A stretch of DNA of 53,516 nucleotides from NCBI GenBank assembly GCA_017469115.1, contig JAFUGY010000040.1, positions 1-53,516 on the forward strand, read 5' to 3'. Positions 25,807-33,277 of the stretch are shown here, piece after piece. Below the pieces are notes generated by a model, which saw only the letters and a list, made by a program, of their open reading frames with translations, ran no database searches and was not told the origin of the DNA. The DNA comes from Oscillospiraceae bacterium. Lineage in GTDB: Bacteria > Bacillota > Clostridia > Oscillospirales > Oscillospiraceae. The position numbers and the translations under genes are program-made. Numbering within the stretch: position 1 is the first letter of the stretch; the number at the start of each line of letters is the position of its first letter.

Positions 25807-27522
25807 ATGGTTCATCAAACAAAACAGGGCGCAGCACTTGACCGAAAAAAGTTAATGGCGGATCCGATTATGGTTACGACCATTGTTGTGCTGATCACCC
25901 TTTTGACGCTTTTCATTCTCTATCCTCTTGCAATTCTTCTGGTAGATAGCTTTGTGGGGGACGGAGGGTTTTCTCTCAGTGTTTTTCAGAGAATCTTTCA
26001 GATTTCCAGCTTTAAACGAGCGATTACCAACACGCTGAAAATTGGCTTCGTGGTTGGGATTCTTTCCACTTTAATCGGATTGTTGTTTGCTTATGTAGAG
26101 GTTTATGTACGGATGCCGCGTTTTACCGGTGGCCTTTTCAAAGTGGTATCCATGCTTCCGGTCGTCTCCCCACCTTTTGTGCTTTCCCTTTCCATGATTA
26201 TGCTCTTCGGAAAAGCTGGAATCATTACCAGATTTCTGCTTCACATCTACGATAACAGCGTTTATGGATATTGGGGCATCGTCATTGTTCAAACGCTCAC
26301 GTTTTTCCCAGTGTGCTATATGATGCTCAAGGGGCTTTTGAAAAATATCGATCCCTCTCTCGAAGAAGCTGCGCGTGATATGGGAGCCAGCCGAATGAAG
26401 GTTTTCACGAGCGTCACTTTCCCGCTGATCCTTCCCGGGCTTGGGAATGCTTTTCTTGTAACCTTTATTGAGTCTATCGCTGACTTTGCAAACCCTATGA
26501 TCATCGGCGGTTCGTACGACACGCTCGCTACTACCATTTACCTGCAGATTACGGGTGCATATGATAAACCCGGCGCTGCAGCAATGGCTGTTGTGCTGCT
26601 GTGTATTACATTGGTTATGTTCGCCGTGCAGAAGTATTATCTGGAAGCAAAAACAGCAGCAACGCTTACCGGCAAGGCTTCCCGTGCGAGAATGATGATT
26701 GAGGACAGAAGTGTCCGTGTCCCGCTGACCCTGTTGTGCTCGCTCGTAGCAATCTTCGTCATCATGATGTATCTCTGTGTACCGATTGGAGCCTTTTTCC
26801 CGACGTGGGGATATAAATTCTTCCCGCTTACCGGGAAGTGGTTTACGCAGGTCTTTACGCGCTACAAAGGATTCAAGGCATTTAAAGACTCGTTTGTGCT
26901 ATCTTTGATCGCATCTCCGATCACTGCGCTTTTGAGTATGATTATTTCCTATCTCGTTGTGAAGCGCAAGTTCCGCGGAAAGGGCTTTATTGAAGCGGTC
27001 TCCATGCTGGCAATGGCGGTCCCGGGCACGGTTCTCGGCGTCGGGTATATCCGAGGTTTTTCCGGAGGCTTGTTCCATACCGGCATCCTGCAGGGTATTT
27101 ACGGTACCGGGCTGATTTTAATCATAGTATTTGTTGTTCGTTCCCTCCCTACCGGAACAAGAAGCGGTATTTCCGCTTTGCGGCAAATCGATAAAAGCAT
27201 TGAAGAATCGGCTTACGATATGGGAGCTGACAGCTTTAAAGTATTCATGACGGTTACGCTTCCGCTCATCAAGGATTCTTTCCTCAGCGGTCTTGTGACG
27301 GCATTTGTGCGCAGCATTACAGCTATTTCAGCCATTATCCTGCTTGTGACGCCGCGTTATCTGCTTATCACCGTGCAGATCAATGAATTTGCGGAAAAAG
27401 GTGCTTACAGCCTCGCCTGTGCCTTTGCAACAATTCTGATTTTGATTACCTACGGTGCTGTTCTGCTGATGAATCTGTTTATGAAATACTTCGGCACAAG
27501 CAGAAAAATGAAGGAGGAGTGA
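25807..27522 (+). CDS. ABC transporter permease, fused double unit (FbpB-like)
   Basis: 571 residues with about 12 membrane helices and two EAA loops: AARDMGASRMKVFTSVTFPLILPG (about 190) and SAYDMGADSFKVFMTVTLPLIKDS (about 465). GGAGAAAGGAG precedes the ATG. The ATPase gene starts 5 bases after the stop. Together with the upstream binding protein this forms a complete importer. Confidence 0.93.
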   Translation: MVHQTKQGAALDRKKLMADPIMVTTIVVLITLLTLFILYPLAILLVDSFVGDGGFSLSVFQRIFQISSFKRAITNTLKIGFVVGILSTLIGLLFAYVEVYVRMPRFTGGLFKVVSMLPVVSPPFVLSLSMIMLFGKAGIITRFLLHIYDNSVYGYWGIVIVQTLTFFPVCYMMLKGLLKNIDPSLEEAARDMGASRMKVFTSVTFPLILPGLGNAFLVTFIESIADFANPMIIGGSYDTLATTIYLQITGAYDKPGAAAMAVVLLCITLVMFAVQKYYLEAKTAATLTGKASRARMMIEDRSVRVPLTLLCSLVAIFVIMMYLCVPIGAFFPTWGYKFFPLTGKWFTQVFTRYKGFKAFKDSFVLSLIASPITALLSMIISYLVVKRKFRGKGFIEAVSMLAMAVPGTVLGVGYIRGFSGGLFHTGILQGIYGTGLILIIVFVVRSLPTGTRSGISALRQIDKSIEESAYDMGADSFKVFMTVTLPLIKDSFLSGLVTAFVRSITAISAIILLVTPRYLLITVQINEFAEKGAYSLACAFATILILITYGAVLLMNLFMKYFGTSRKMKEE

Positions 27523-27526
27523 AAAA

Positions 27527-28603
27527 ATGGAAAAGACGAAAAAAGGCGTCCGCCTTGATCATATCTCCAAAATATACCAGGATCCGAAAACCGGAAAAGA
27601 TTTTTATGCTGTAAAGGATACTTCTCTTACGATTGAACCGGGCTCCTTCGTAACACTTCTCGGCCCATCCGGATGCGGAAAAACCACGACTTTGCGCATG
27701 ATTGCCGGGTTTGAAAGCCCTGATGAAGGAGAAATCTATCTGGGGGAGGAGCCGATCAACTCTCTTACCCCAAACAAACGGGATACCGCAATGGTTTTTC
27801 AGAGCTATGCACTTTTGCCGCATTATAATGTGTTTGACAATGTCGCTTATGGCCTGAAACTGCGTAAAGTTCCGAAGGAAGAAATCAAGTCACGTGTTTT
27901 GAAAATCCTGGATCTCGTTGAGCTCTCGGGAATGGAAGCACGCATGACCAACCAGCTTTCCGGCGGACAACAGCAGCGCGTTGCTCTGGCACGCGCTCTG
28001 GTAATTGAGCCGTCTGTTCTGCTGTTTGACGAACCCCTTTCCAACCTTGATGCGAAATTGCGCGTCTCTATGAGAACAGAAATTCGCCGAATTCAGCAGG
28101 AAGTCGGTATTACAGCCATTTATGTCACACACGATCAGAGTGAAGCCATGGCCCTTTCGGACAAAATAATCATCATGAATAAAGGTGTTGTGGCACAAAT
28201 GGGCACACCGCAGGAGATTTATTATCATCCGGTGGATGAATTCGTGGCTGACTTTATCGGAGAAGCAAACTTCCTCAAAGGGAAAATGACCCGGAAAAAC
28301 GGGGCGTATGCCGTTTTGAATGTGGAAGGCACAGAAGTGAATGTTGAGAGCAACAGCCGTATGGCTACCGGCGAAGAATATACGCTTGTTCTGCGCCCGG
28401 AAGCAGCCAGCCTGGCTGACAACGGAGGAATGCCCTGTAAAGTTGTGCTGAGTTGCTTTATGGGTTCGTATCAGAACTACCATGTGATGGTCGGAAATAC
28501 GCTGGTAAAATTGGAAGAACACAATCCCAAAAACAAACGGATCTATCAGGTCGGAGAAAACTGCTCGCTGGTGTTTGAACCGGAATCTGTACACGTACTG
28601 TAA
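27527..28603 (+). CDS. ABC transporter ATPase (FbpC/PotA-like)
   Basis: 358 residues. Walker [10 protein letters not shown] (46-54), signature LSGGQQQR, Walker B VLLFDEP, switch histidine in YVTHDQSEA and a C-terminal TOBE-like region. AAGGAGG lies within the end of the permease gene. It is the paralogue of the ATPase at 20899, but the two operons differ in gene order (here permease precedes ATPase), so they are not a simple tandem duplication. Confidence 0.95.
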   Translation: MEKTKKGVRLDHISKIYQDPKTGKDFYAVKDTSLTIEPGSFVTLLGPSGCGKTTTLRMIAGFESPDEGEIYLGEEPINSLTPNKRDTAMVFQSYALLPHYNVFDNVAYGLKLRKVPKEEIKSRVLKILDLVELSGMEARMTNQLSGGQQQRVALARALVIEPSVLLFDEPLSNLDAKLRVSMRTEIRRIQQEVGITAIYVTHDQSEAMALSDKIIIMNKGVVAQMGTPQEIYYHPVDEFVADFIGEANFLKGKMTRKNGAYAVLNVEGTEVNVESNSRMATGEEYTLVLRPEAASLADNGGMPCKVVLSCFMGSYQNYHVMVGNTLVKLEEHNPKNKRIYQVGENCSLVFEPESVHVL

Positions 28604-28610
28604 TCTTCAA

Positions 28611-28638
28611 AAGAGCCGCCCAATATCGGGCGGCTCTT
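28611..28638 (+). terminator. Hairpin after the second importer operon
   Basis: 11-bp perfect stem AAGAGCCGCCC/GGGCGGCTCTT (28611-28621 with 28628-28638). The following sequence is not T-rich, so termination may be partial. Confidence 0.6.
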
Positions 28639-28710
28639 CGCAAATTATGCCATCATAATCGACAAAAATGAACGGTAGAATAAGCGAAAAACTTCTGCTA
28701 TTCGTCAAAT

Positions 28711-28740
28711 TCAACAAATTTTAAGGCTAAAATTTGTTGA
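28711..28740. promoter_or_regulatory. Perfect AT-rich palindrome upstream of an isolated transcription unit
   Basis: Perfect 13-base arms (TCAACAAATTTTA and TAAAATTTGTTGA) separated by AGGC, ending 9 bases before a -35 box. Too AT-rich for a terminator; it has the look of a regulator-binding site. Confidence 0.6.
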
Positions 28741-28749
28741 TTCTGCCAA

Positions 28750-28778
28750 TTGATTGAGGGAGAAAAACCTGCTATAGT
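28750..28778 (+). promoter_or_regulatory. Promoter of the isolated small transcript
   Basis: TTGATT (28750-28755), 17 bases, TATAGT (28773-28778). Confidence 0.7.
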
Positions 28779-28878
28779 ATAACCACAACAGAGATAAATA
28801 CTTCCTACATAAAAAGAAGCCGCAAAGGTCAGGCTCAAGGGAATATTCCAACGCTATGAGGATCCCACATACGGGAAT

Positions 28879-28971
28879 ATGAATGAAAAAGAGAAGCGTA
28901 TTGAGAATGAATTTCAGAGTAATGCGGCAGTAAAAAAAGGAATGCGAGGTAACCAGGATGTTAGATACTAA
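28879..28971 (+). CDS. Possible small ORF inside the isolated transcript, 30 codons
   Basis: Reads MNEKEKRIENEFQSNAAVKK then GMRGNQDVRY and stop. The same frame stays open upstream to 28813 (AAKVRLKGIFQRYEDPTYGN) and looks protein-like there too, but has no start codon or clear ribosome binding site. It could be a peptide gene with an unusual start, or the end of a decayed gene. I do not recognise it. Confidence 0.3.
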   Translation: MNEKEKRIENEFQSNAAVKKGMRGNQDVRY

Positions 28972-28981
28972 GATGTCAGAG

Positions 28982-29038
28982 AAATAACCCTTGGCTGTTG
29001 CAGGTGAAAGATGCAATGGTCAAGGGTTATTTCATTTT
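28982..29038 (+). terminator. Terminator of the isolated transcript
   Basis: Perfect 12-base arms AAATAACCCTTG and CAAGGGTTATTT (28982-28993 with 29021-29032), with an inner TTGCA/TGCAA pairing, followed by CATTTTTATGG. Confidence 0.85.
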
Positions 29039-29083
29039 TATGGCATTTTTCGAAAGCAGTGCAGCGAAGAGCGACAGCCGGTT

Positions 29084-29863
29084 TTAGCTTTCTGATGACT
29101 GCTGATTGGCTGGCACCAGATAGACCAGCTCGGGGGGATTGAAAAGACGAGGGACGAGCGCTGTGTTGGAAAGGCCGCGTGAGATCACAAGATTCTGATG
29201 TATTCCGGAGGTATATTTTGGCTGCAGCCCCTGCCCCGGCGCAAAAATGCCGTGGCCAAAAAGGCGGATTTGCCCGCCATGTGCATGACCGGAAAGAATC
29301 AGATTGATTTTTCTGTCCTGAAGATATGCTGTATAATACTCCGGGTGATGAGACAGGAGAATTTTATATTCCGGCAGAGCTTCAAAAGCATTCAGCCAGG
29401 ATAGATCCGGTTTCATTTTTTTTGTGTCCGAAAGAAAAGGGCGGGGATAGGTTTCAGACGGAAACCCTCCGCGGAATGTTCGATAAGCTGTGAATCGGGC
29501 TGAAGTAAGGCCTCCGATGAGAACATTCTGATACCGGACGAAGCTGTTTTCCAGAACTGCGGCACCGGTACTGCGAATTACAGCAAGATCCTGCTCACAA
29601 AGAAGCCATTCATGATTCCCGAGAGAGACGAAGACAGGCGCAACAGAGGTACATTCCTGAAGGAAGGAAAGCGCATATTGAGTCGATTCCATTTTCAGCC
29701 CGGAGGAAGGGAATCCGCCGTGAGTAAAATCTCCTGCAACACAGATGATGTCCGGTTTATGGTTGCGAAGGGAACGTAGTACCTCGGAATACGGTTGATC
29801 GTGAAGGTCAGCTACAAGCGCAGTCATGAGAGGGACAGAAAGTTCATAAATGGTTTCCTGCAC
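29084..29863 (-). CDS. Calcineurin-like metallophosphoesterase
   Basis: About 259 residues with the full dimetal motif set: ADLHD (Asp19, His21), VAGDF, GNHEW, LSHHPEY and GHAHGGQ. This arrangement resembles YkuE-type phosphoesterases, but there is no N-terminal membrane segment. The substrate is unknown. The start is uncertain: a GTG at 29875 abuts AAAGGAG directly, while the in-frame GTG at 29863 is 11 bases downstream of it and is preferred. Confidence 0.88.
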   Translation of the reverse strand: MQETIYELSVPLMTALVADLHDQPYSEVLRSLRNHKPDIICVAGDFTHGGFPSSGLKMESTQYALSFLQECTSVAPVFVSLGNHEWLLCEQDLAVIRSTGAAVLENSFVRYQNVLIGGLTSARFTAYRTFRGGFPSETYPRPFLSDTKKMKPDLSWLNAFEALPEYKILLSHHPEYYTAYLQDRKINLILSGHAHGGQIRLFGHGIFAPGQGLQPKYTSGIHQNLVISRGLSNTALVPRLFNPPELVYLVPANQQSSES

Positions 29864-29960
29864 CGGGAAGGCCACTCCTTTCGCTCAGATAATTTCTGGA
29901 ATTCTCAAATCAAATAAACGGATTGAACGTCAAACACACATAGATTGATGAAAGAGAATC

Positions 29961-29989
29961 TTGCCAAAAAGCGGGTTTTATTTTATCAT
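29961..29989 (+). promoter_or_regulatory. Promoter of the inositol-monophosphatase-family gene
   Basis: TTGCCA (29961-29966), 17 bases, TATCAT (29984-29989). Confidence 0.65.
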
Positions 29990-30049
29990 ATTCTATTATT
30001 TCCCGCAAGCTGAATACAGTTCAGGGATAACCATAGGGGAGGCAAGATC

Positions 30050-30871
30050 TTGGAACATCCGGTTGACAGCATCATAAAAAACAGAGAAGAAATTGAAAAA
30101 ATTATCCGCAGTGCCGGTCAGTTTATGAAGAGTCATCCGCCGCAGATCACAGAAGTCCATCGGAAGGAAGGGCTTACAAATTTCGTAACGGATGAAGATG
30201 TACAGATTCAGAAAAAATTGATGGAAGAGCTGAAAAATCTGTTTCTGTGCTGCAATTTTTACGGAGAAGAGGATACGCAGGGAAATGACAAAGACGGGAG
30301 AAAAGGGCTTTGCTTTTTCATTGATCCGATTGATGGGACGACCAATTTTATTTTCGGATATAACCACAGCTGTGTTTCCGTGGGAGCGGGTTATGACGGG
30401 CAGATGATCGCCGGATTTGTCTACGATCCCTATGTAGAACTGTTTTATTCTGCGGTGCGTGGATACGGCACGGTGTTAAATGGTATAAAACTTCAGATAC
30501 GCAATTCTTCTCTTGCGGAGGGGATTGTATCTTTTGGATGTGCCCGATATAATAATGAAGGGGATACCGATGCCCTTTTTCAAATTATGAAAGAGCTGTA
30601 TCTCGGCAGTCTTTCTGTTCGGGAGGGCGGGTCAGCTGCTTTGGATATCTGCAGAGTGGCCTCAGGCGCCAATGTGGTTTACCTTGAACTGAAACTGAAC
30701 CCGTATGACTATGCTGCTGCAAGCGTCATCGTAGAAGAGGCGGGCGGTGTGATCAGCCAGGTCGACGGATTGCCGATTACAATGGATCGACCCTGTTCCA
30801 TTCTGGCCGGCACGCAAAAAGCAACGGAAGAAGTAAGAAGTATTTGCGCCCGATATCTTCGGAAAAAATAA
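30050..30871 (+). CDS. Inositol monophosphatase family protein
   Basis: 273 residues, cytoplasmic Mg-dependent phosphatase. Motifs: GEED (about 73), DPIDGTTNF (Asp92, Asp95) and the C-terminal NPYDYAAASVIVEEAGG (Asp near residue 223), together the IMPase metal site. The start is a TTG at 30050 with GGGGAGG 7 bases upstream; no ATG fits. The substrate may be inositol phosphate, a sugar phosphate or PAP. Nearby HAD and metallophosphoesterase genes make a phosphate-ester theme, but a shared pathway is not shown. Confidence 0.9.
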   Translation: MEHPVDSIIKNREEIEKIIRSAGQFMKSHPPQITEVHRKEGLTNFVTDEDVQIQKKLMEELKNLFLCCNFYGEEDTQGNDKDGRKGLCFFIDPIDGTTNFIFGYNHSCVSVGAGYDGQMIAGFVYDPYVELFYSAVRGYGTVLNGIKLQIRNSSLAEGIVSFGCARYNNEGDTDALFQIMKELYLGSLSVREGGSAALDICRVASGANVVYLELKLNPYDYAAASVIVEEAGGVISQVDGLPITMDRPCSILAGTQKATEEVRSICARYLRKK

Positions 30872-30905
30872 ACGTAAGAAAACACGACTCCTTGCAAAAA
30901 ACAGG

Positions 30906-30933
30906 TTGACAAAATAGAAATATGTGATAAAAT
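30906..30933 (+). promoter_or_regulatory. Promoter of the peroxide-defence operon
   Basis: TTGACA (30906-30911), 16 bases, TAAAAT (30928-30933). The leader has a small inverted repeat ACCTGT-TGT-ACAGGT at 30955-30969 just before the ribosome binding site; a possible OhrR site, not proven. Confidence 0.7.
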
Positions 30934-30986
30934 TATATTTGAAAAAATAAAAAAACCTGTTGTACAGGTGACAAGGAGGAAATACA

Positions 30987-31529
30987 ATGAGCTTTTATGA
31001 TTATTCTGTTGTAACGCCGAAGGGTGAAGAAGTTTCCATGAAGGAATTTGAGGGGAAAGTCGTCCTGGTTGTCAATACAGCGACGGGCTGCGGATTTACC
31101 CCCCACTACAAAGATCTGGAAGAGATCTATGAAAAGTGCCATGACCGTGGGCTTGAAATTATTGATGTACCTTGCAACCAGTTTGCAGGTCAGACGCCGG
31201 GGACGGATGATGAAATTCACGAATTCTGCACGCTCAAGTATAACACGCAGTTCCCACAGATGAAAAAGAGCGACGTCAATGGGGAAAATGCCCTGCCGCT
31301 TTTCCAGTATCTGAAGAGCCAGAAAGGGTTTGAAGGGTTCGGCCATGGTCCGGTTGCACTTGCAATGAGCACTATGCTGAAAAAGATCGATAAGGATTAT
31401 AAAAATAATCCTGACATCAAGTGGAACTTCACAAAATTTGTAGTGGACAGAGAAGGGAATGTTGTTGCCCGCTTTGAGCCGACTGCAAAGATGAGTGATG
31501 TTGCTGAATGTGTGGAGAAGCTGCTCTGA
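30987..31529 (+). CDS. Glutathione peroxidase family protein (cysteine type)
   Basis: 180 residues. The peroxidatic residue is Cys35 (TATGCGFTPHY), with Cys63 in DVPCNQFAGQTPG and the WNFTKFVV segment with Trp and Asn of the active site. Cysteine forms in bacteria generally use thioredoxin as reductant, and here the reductase and thioredoxin genes follow directly. AAGGAGG precedes the ATG. First gene of a four-gene unit ending in an OhrR-like regulator. Confidence 0.95.
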   Translation: MSFYDYSVVTPKGEEVSMKEFEGKVVLVVNTATGCGFTPHYKDLEEIYEKCHDRGLEIIDVPCNQFAGQTPGTDDEIHEFCTLKYNTQFPQMKKSDVNGENALPLFQYLKSQKGFEGFGHGPVALAMSTMLKKIDKDYKNNPDIKWNFTKFVVDREGNVVARFEPTAKMSDVAECVEKLL

Positions 31530-31562
31530 TCCGGGTTGTCCGCACAGGGAGGAGAAGCAAAA

Positions 31563-32426
31563 ATGGAACGCTATGATATCGCTGTGATAGGTACGGGGCC
31601 GGCAGGGCTCTCCGCAGCGATCACTGCTACGATCCGCAATAAAAAGGTCCTGCTGCTCGGCAGCAGGGATTTGAGCCTCAAGCTGGGCAAGGCGCATGAA
31701 ATTCAGAATTATCTGGGGTTTCCTGCAGTAAAAGGGGAAGACCTTGCAGCAGCTTTTCAGAATCATTTGAAGCAGATGAAAATTGAGATCACGGAAAAGC
31801 GGATCAATGCCGTTTATTCTATGGGAGATTATTTTGCTCTTCAAGCCGGAGACGAGATGCTTGAGGCATCTGCTGTGATCCTTGCAACAGGTGTTGTGCA
31901 GGGAAAGCCTCTCCCGGGTGAAGAAGAGATGCTCGGTTGGGGCGTGAGCTATTGTGCAACCTGTGATGCTCCGCTTTATCGCGGAAAAGTCGCTGCTGTG
32001 GTTGGTTACAGCCCGCGGGAAGAGGCTGAAGCAGCTTTCCTTTCTGAGGTTTGCAGGGAAGTTTTGTACTTCCCCACCTATAAGGAAGAAACCCATCTTC
32101 CCGAGGCCGTGCGAGTGATCCGGGAAAAGGTGGTTGCCTTGGAAAATCAGGACGGACACAGAATTGTCCGTACGGCAGAGAATGAATATTCTGTTGATGG
32201 GGTGTTTGTTCTTCGCGAGGCCGTATCTCCCGGGCAGCTGGTTCCCGGCCTGCCGACAGAGGGGCCTCATGTCACAGTAAACCGGAACATGGAAGCCGGT
32301 ATTCCGGGCGTTTTTGCCTGCGGGGATATTGTCGGAACGCCCTACCAATACATTAAGGCAGCCGGAGAAGGCAATGTTGCAGCGCTCAGCGCTGTGAGTT
32401 ATCTGGATCAGAAAAAACGTTTATAA
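31563..32426 (+). CDS. Thioredoxin-reductase-like flavoprotein lacking NADPH motifs
   Basis: 287 residues. FAD-binding GTGPAGLSAA near the N-terminus, redox pair C131-A-T-C134, and C-terminal GVFACGDI are as in thioredoxin reductase. The NADPH-binding glycine motif is replaced by VVGYSPREEAEAA, and the HRR-type arginines that bind the NADPH phosphate are absent. This matches the pattern of ferredoxin-dependent flavin thioredoxin reductases described from Clostridium, so the electron donor is probably reduced ferredoxin. The ATG at 31563 (GGAGGAG upstream) is preferred over the TTG at 31536. Confidence 0.88.
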   Translation: MERYDIAVIGTGPAGLSAAITATIRNKKVLLLGSRDLSLKLGKAHEIQNYLGFPAVKGEDLAAAFQNHLKQMKIEITEKRINAVYSMGDYFALQAGDEMLEASAVILATGVVQGKPLPGEEEMLGWGVSYCATCDAPLYRGKVAAVVGYSPREEAEAAFLSEVCREVLYFPTYKEETHLPEAVRVIREKVVALENQDGHRIVRTAENEYSVDGVFVLREAVSPGQLVPGLPTEGPHVTVNRNMEAGIPGVFACGDIVGTPYQYIKAAGEGNVAALSAVSYLDQKKRL

Positions 32427-32443
32427 AAAAAGGAGATTCGAAA

Positions 32444-32758
32444 ATGGTTAAAAAGATTGATGCCGGCCAGTTTGAGCTGGAAGCAAAGAACAGTGAAGTT
32501 GCAGTAGTAGATTTTTCCGCAACCTGGTGCGGCCCGTGCAAAATGTTGGCTCCTGTTTTGGAGACAGTCAGCGAAAAACTGGGCGATAAGGTCGATTTCT
32601 ACAATGTTGATGTGGATGATGCACCGGAACTTGCCGGCGAATATCGAGTGAATTCGGTGCCGTGCCTGGTGCTCATGAAGAAAGGCAGTTTTGTCGATCA
32701 GTCGATCGGCTTCAAGCCGGAACCGATGATTACTGCCTGGATTGAAGGCAATCTCTAA
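32444..32758 (+). CDS. trxA: Thioredoxin
   Basis: 104 residues with the WCGPC active site (Cys29, Cys32), the conserved VDVDDAP segment and cis-proline in NSVPCLVLM. It would shuttle electrons from the flavoprotein encoded just upstream to the Cys-type glutathione peroxidase. AAAGGAG precedes the ATG by 9 bases. Confidence 0.95.
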   Translation: MVKKIDAGQFELEAKNSEVAVVDFSATWCGPCKMLAPVLETVSEKLGDKVDFYNVDVDDAPELAGEYRVNSVPCLVLMKKGSFVDQSIGFKPEPMITAWIEGNL

Positions 32759-32782
32759 GTGGAAACAGGAGACGTAACTTTT

Positions 32783-33214
32783 GTGGAGGAAATGCCCCAG
32801 CTTCTGCTGGACAGCCAGCTGTGCTTCCCTCTTTATGCTGCAGCACGAAAGGTGATCAATCATTATACACCGTGTCTCAAACCTTTTGGGATCACCTATA
32901 CACAGTATATTGTCCTGCTGGCGCTGTGGGAAGAAAAGAGTGCCACGGTCGGGACGCTTTGTGCAAGGCTCTATCTTGATAACGGAACGATTACACCGTT
33001 GCTGAAGAAAATGGAAGAAGCCGGGCTGGTAAAACGCAGCCGGTCTAAACAGGATGAACGGGTCGTTACGGTAGATGTGACGGAAAAAGGCTGGCAACTC
33101 CGGGATGCTGTCAAAGAAGTACCGTTCCGTGTCGGGAGCTGCATCCCTCTGCCGCAGGAAGAGGCATTTGCCTTATATCAGCTTCTGCATAAGTTGCTGG
33201 ATCATTTGGAATAA
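32783..33214 (+). CDS. MarR-family peroxide sensor, OhrR-like
   Basis: About 143 residues, winged helix (YTQYIVLLALWEE, VGTLCARLYLDNGTITPLLKKMEEAGLV, wing RSKQDERVVTVDVTEKG). The N-terminal LCFPLYAAARK carries Cys14 at the place of the reactive cysteine of OhrR. The start is probably the GTG at 32783 (AGGAG 11 bases upstream); GTG 32759 and ATG 32792 are alternatives. It would repress its own operon and release it when oxidised by organic peroxide. This is based on family knowledge and context. Confidence 0.85.
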   Translation: MEEMPQLLLDSQLCFPLYAAARKVINHYTPCLKPFGITYTQYIVLLALWEEKSATVGTLCARLYLDNGTITPLLKKMEEAGLVKRSRSKQDERVVTVDVTEKGWQLRDAVKEVPFRVGSCIPLPQEEAFALYQLLHKLLDHLE

Positions 33215-33230
33215 AACACACAAAGAAAGA

Positions 33231-33264
33231 AAGCGCACAGGTTGCTTGGCCTGTGCGCTTTTTG
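33231..33264. terminator. Bidirectional terminator between ohrR-like gene and clpB
   Basis: Perfect 11-bp stem AAGCGCACAGG/CCTGTGCGCTT (33231-33241 with 33250-33260); T run on the plus strand and TTTCTTTC on the reverse strand. Confidence 0.85.
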
Positions 33265-33277
33265 GAGCGACGAGATC

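Larger units (their letters stand above)
28785..29041 (+). ncRNA. Candidate small RNA or small-peptide transcript, about 255 nt
   Basis: A promoter, an upstream palindrome and a strong terminator frame a 255-nt unit between two oppositely oriented genes. I see no T-box, SAM, TPP, FMN, cobalamin, lysine or glycine riboswitch core, and no 6S, tmRNA or RNase P landmarks. Local pairings include AATATTCC with GGAATAT (near 28842-28880). A 30-codon ORF is inside (28879-28971). Whether the RNA itself or the peptide is the product cannot be told. Confidence 0.5.

Noticed and set aside
28785..29041. Riboswitch, T-box, 6S RNA or tmRNA identity for the isolated transcript
   Set aside because: None of the conserved cores of these RNAs is visible, and no gene lies downstream on the same strand for a riboswitch to control.
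30933..32348. A 471-codon open frame on the reverse strand
   Set aside because: It covers glutathione peroxidase and the flavoprotein on the plus strand, both with intact active-site motifs; the reverse frame is a shadow.
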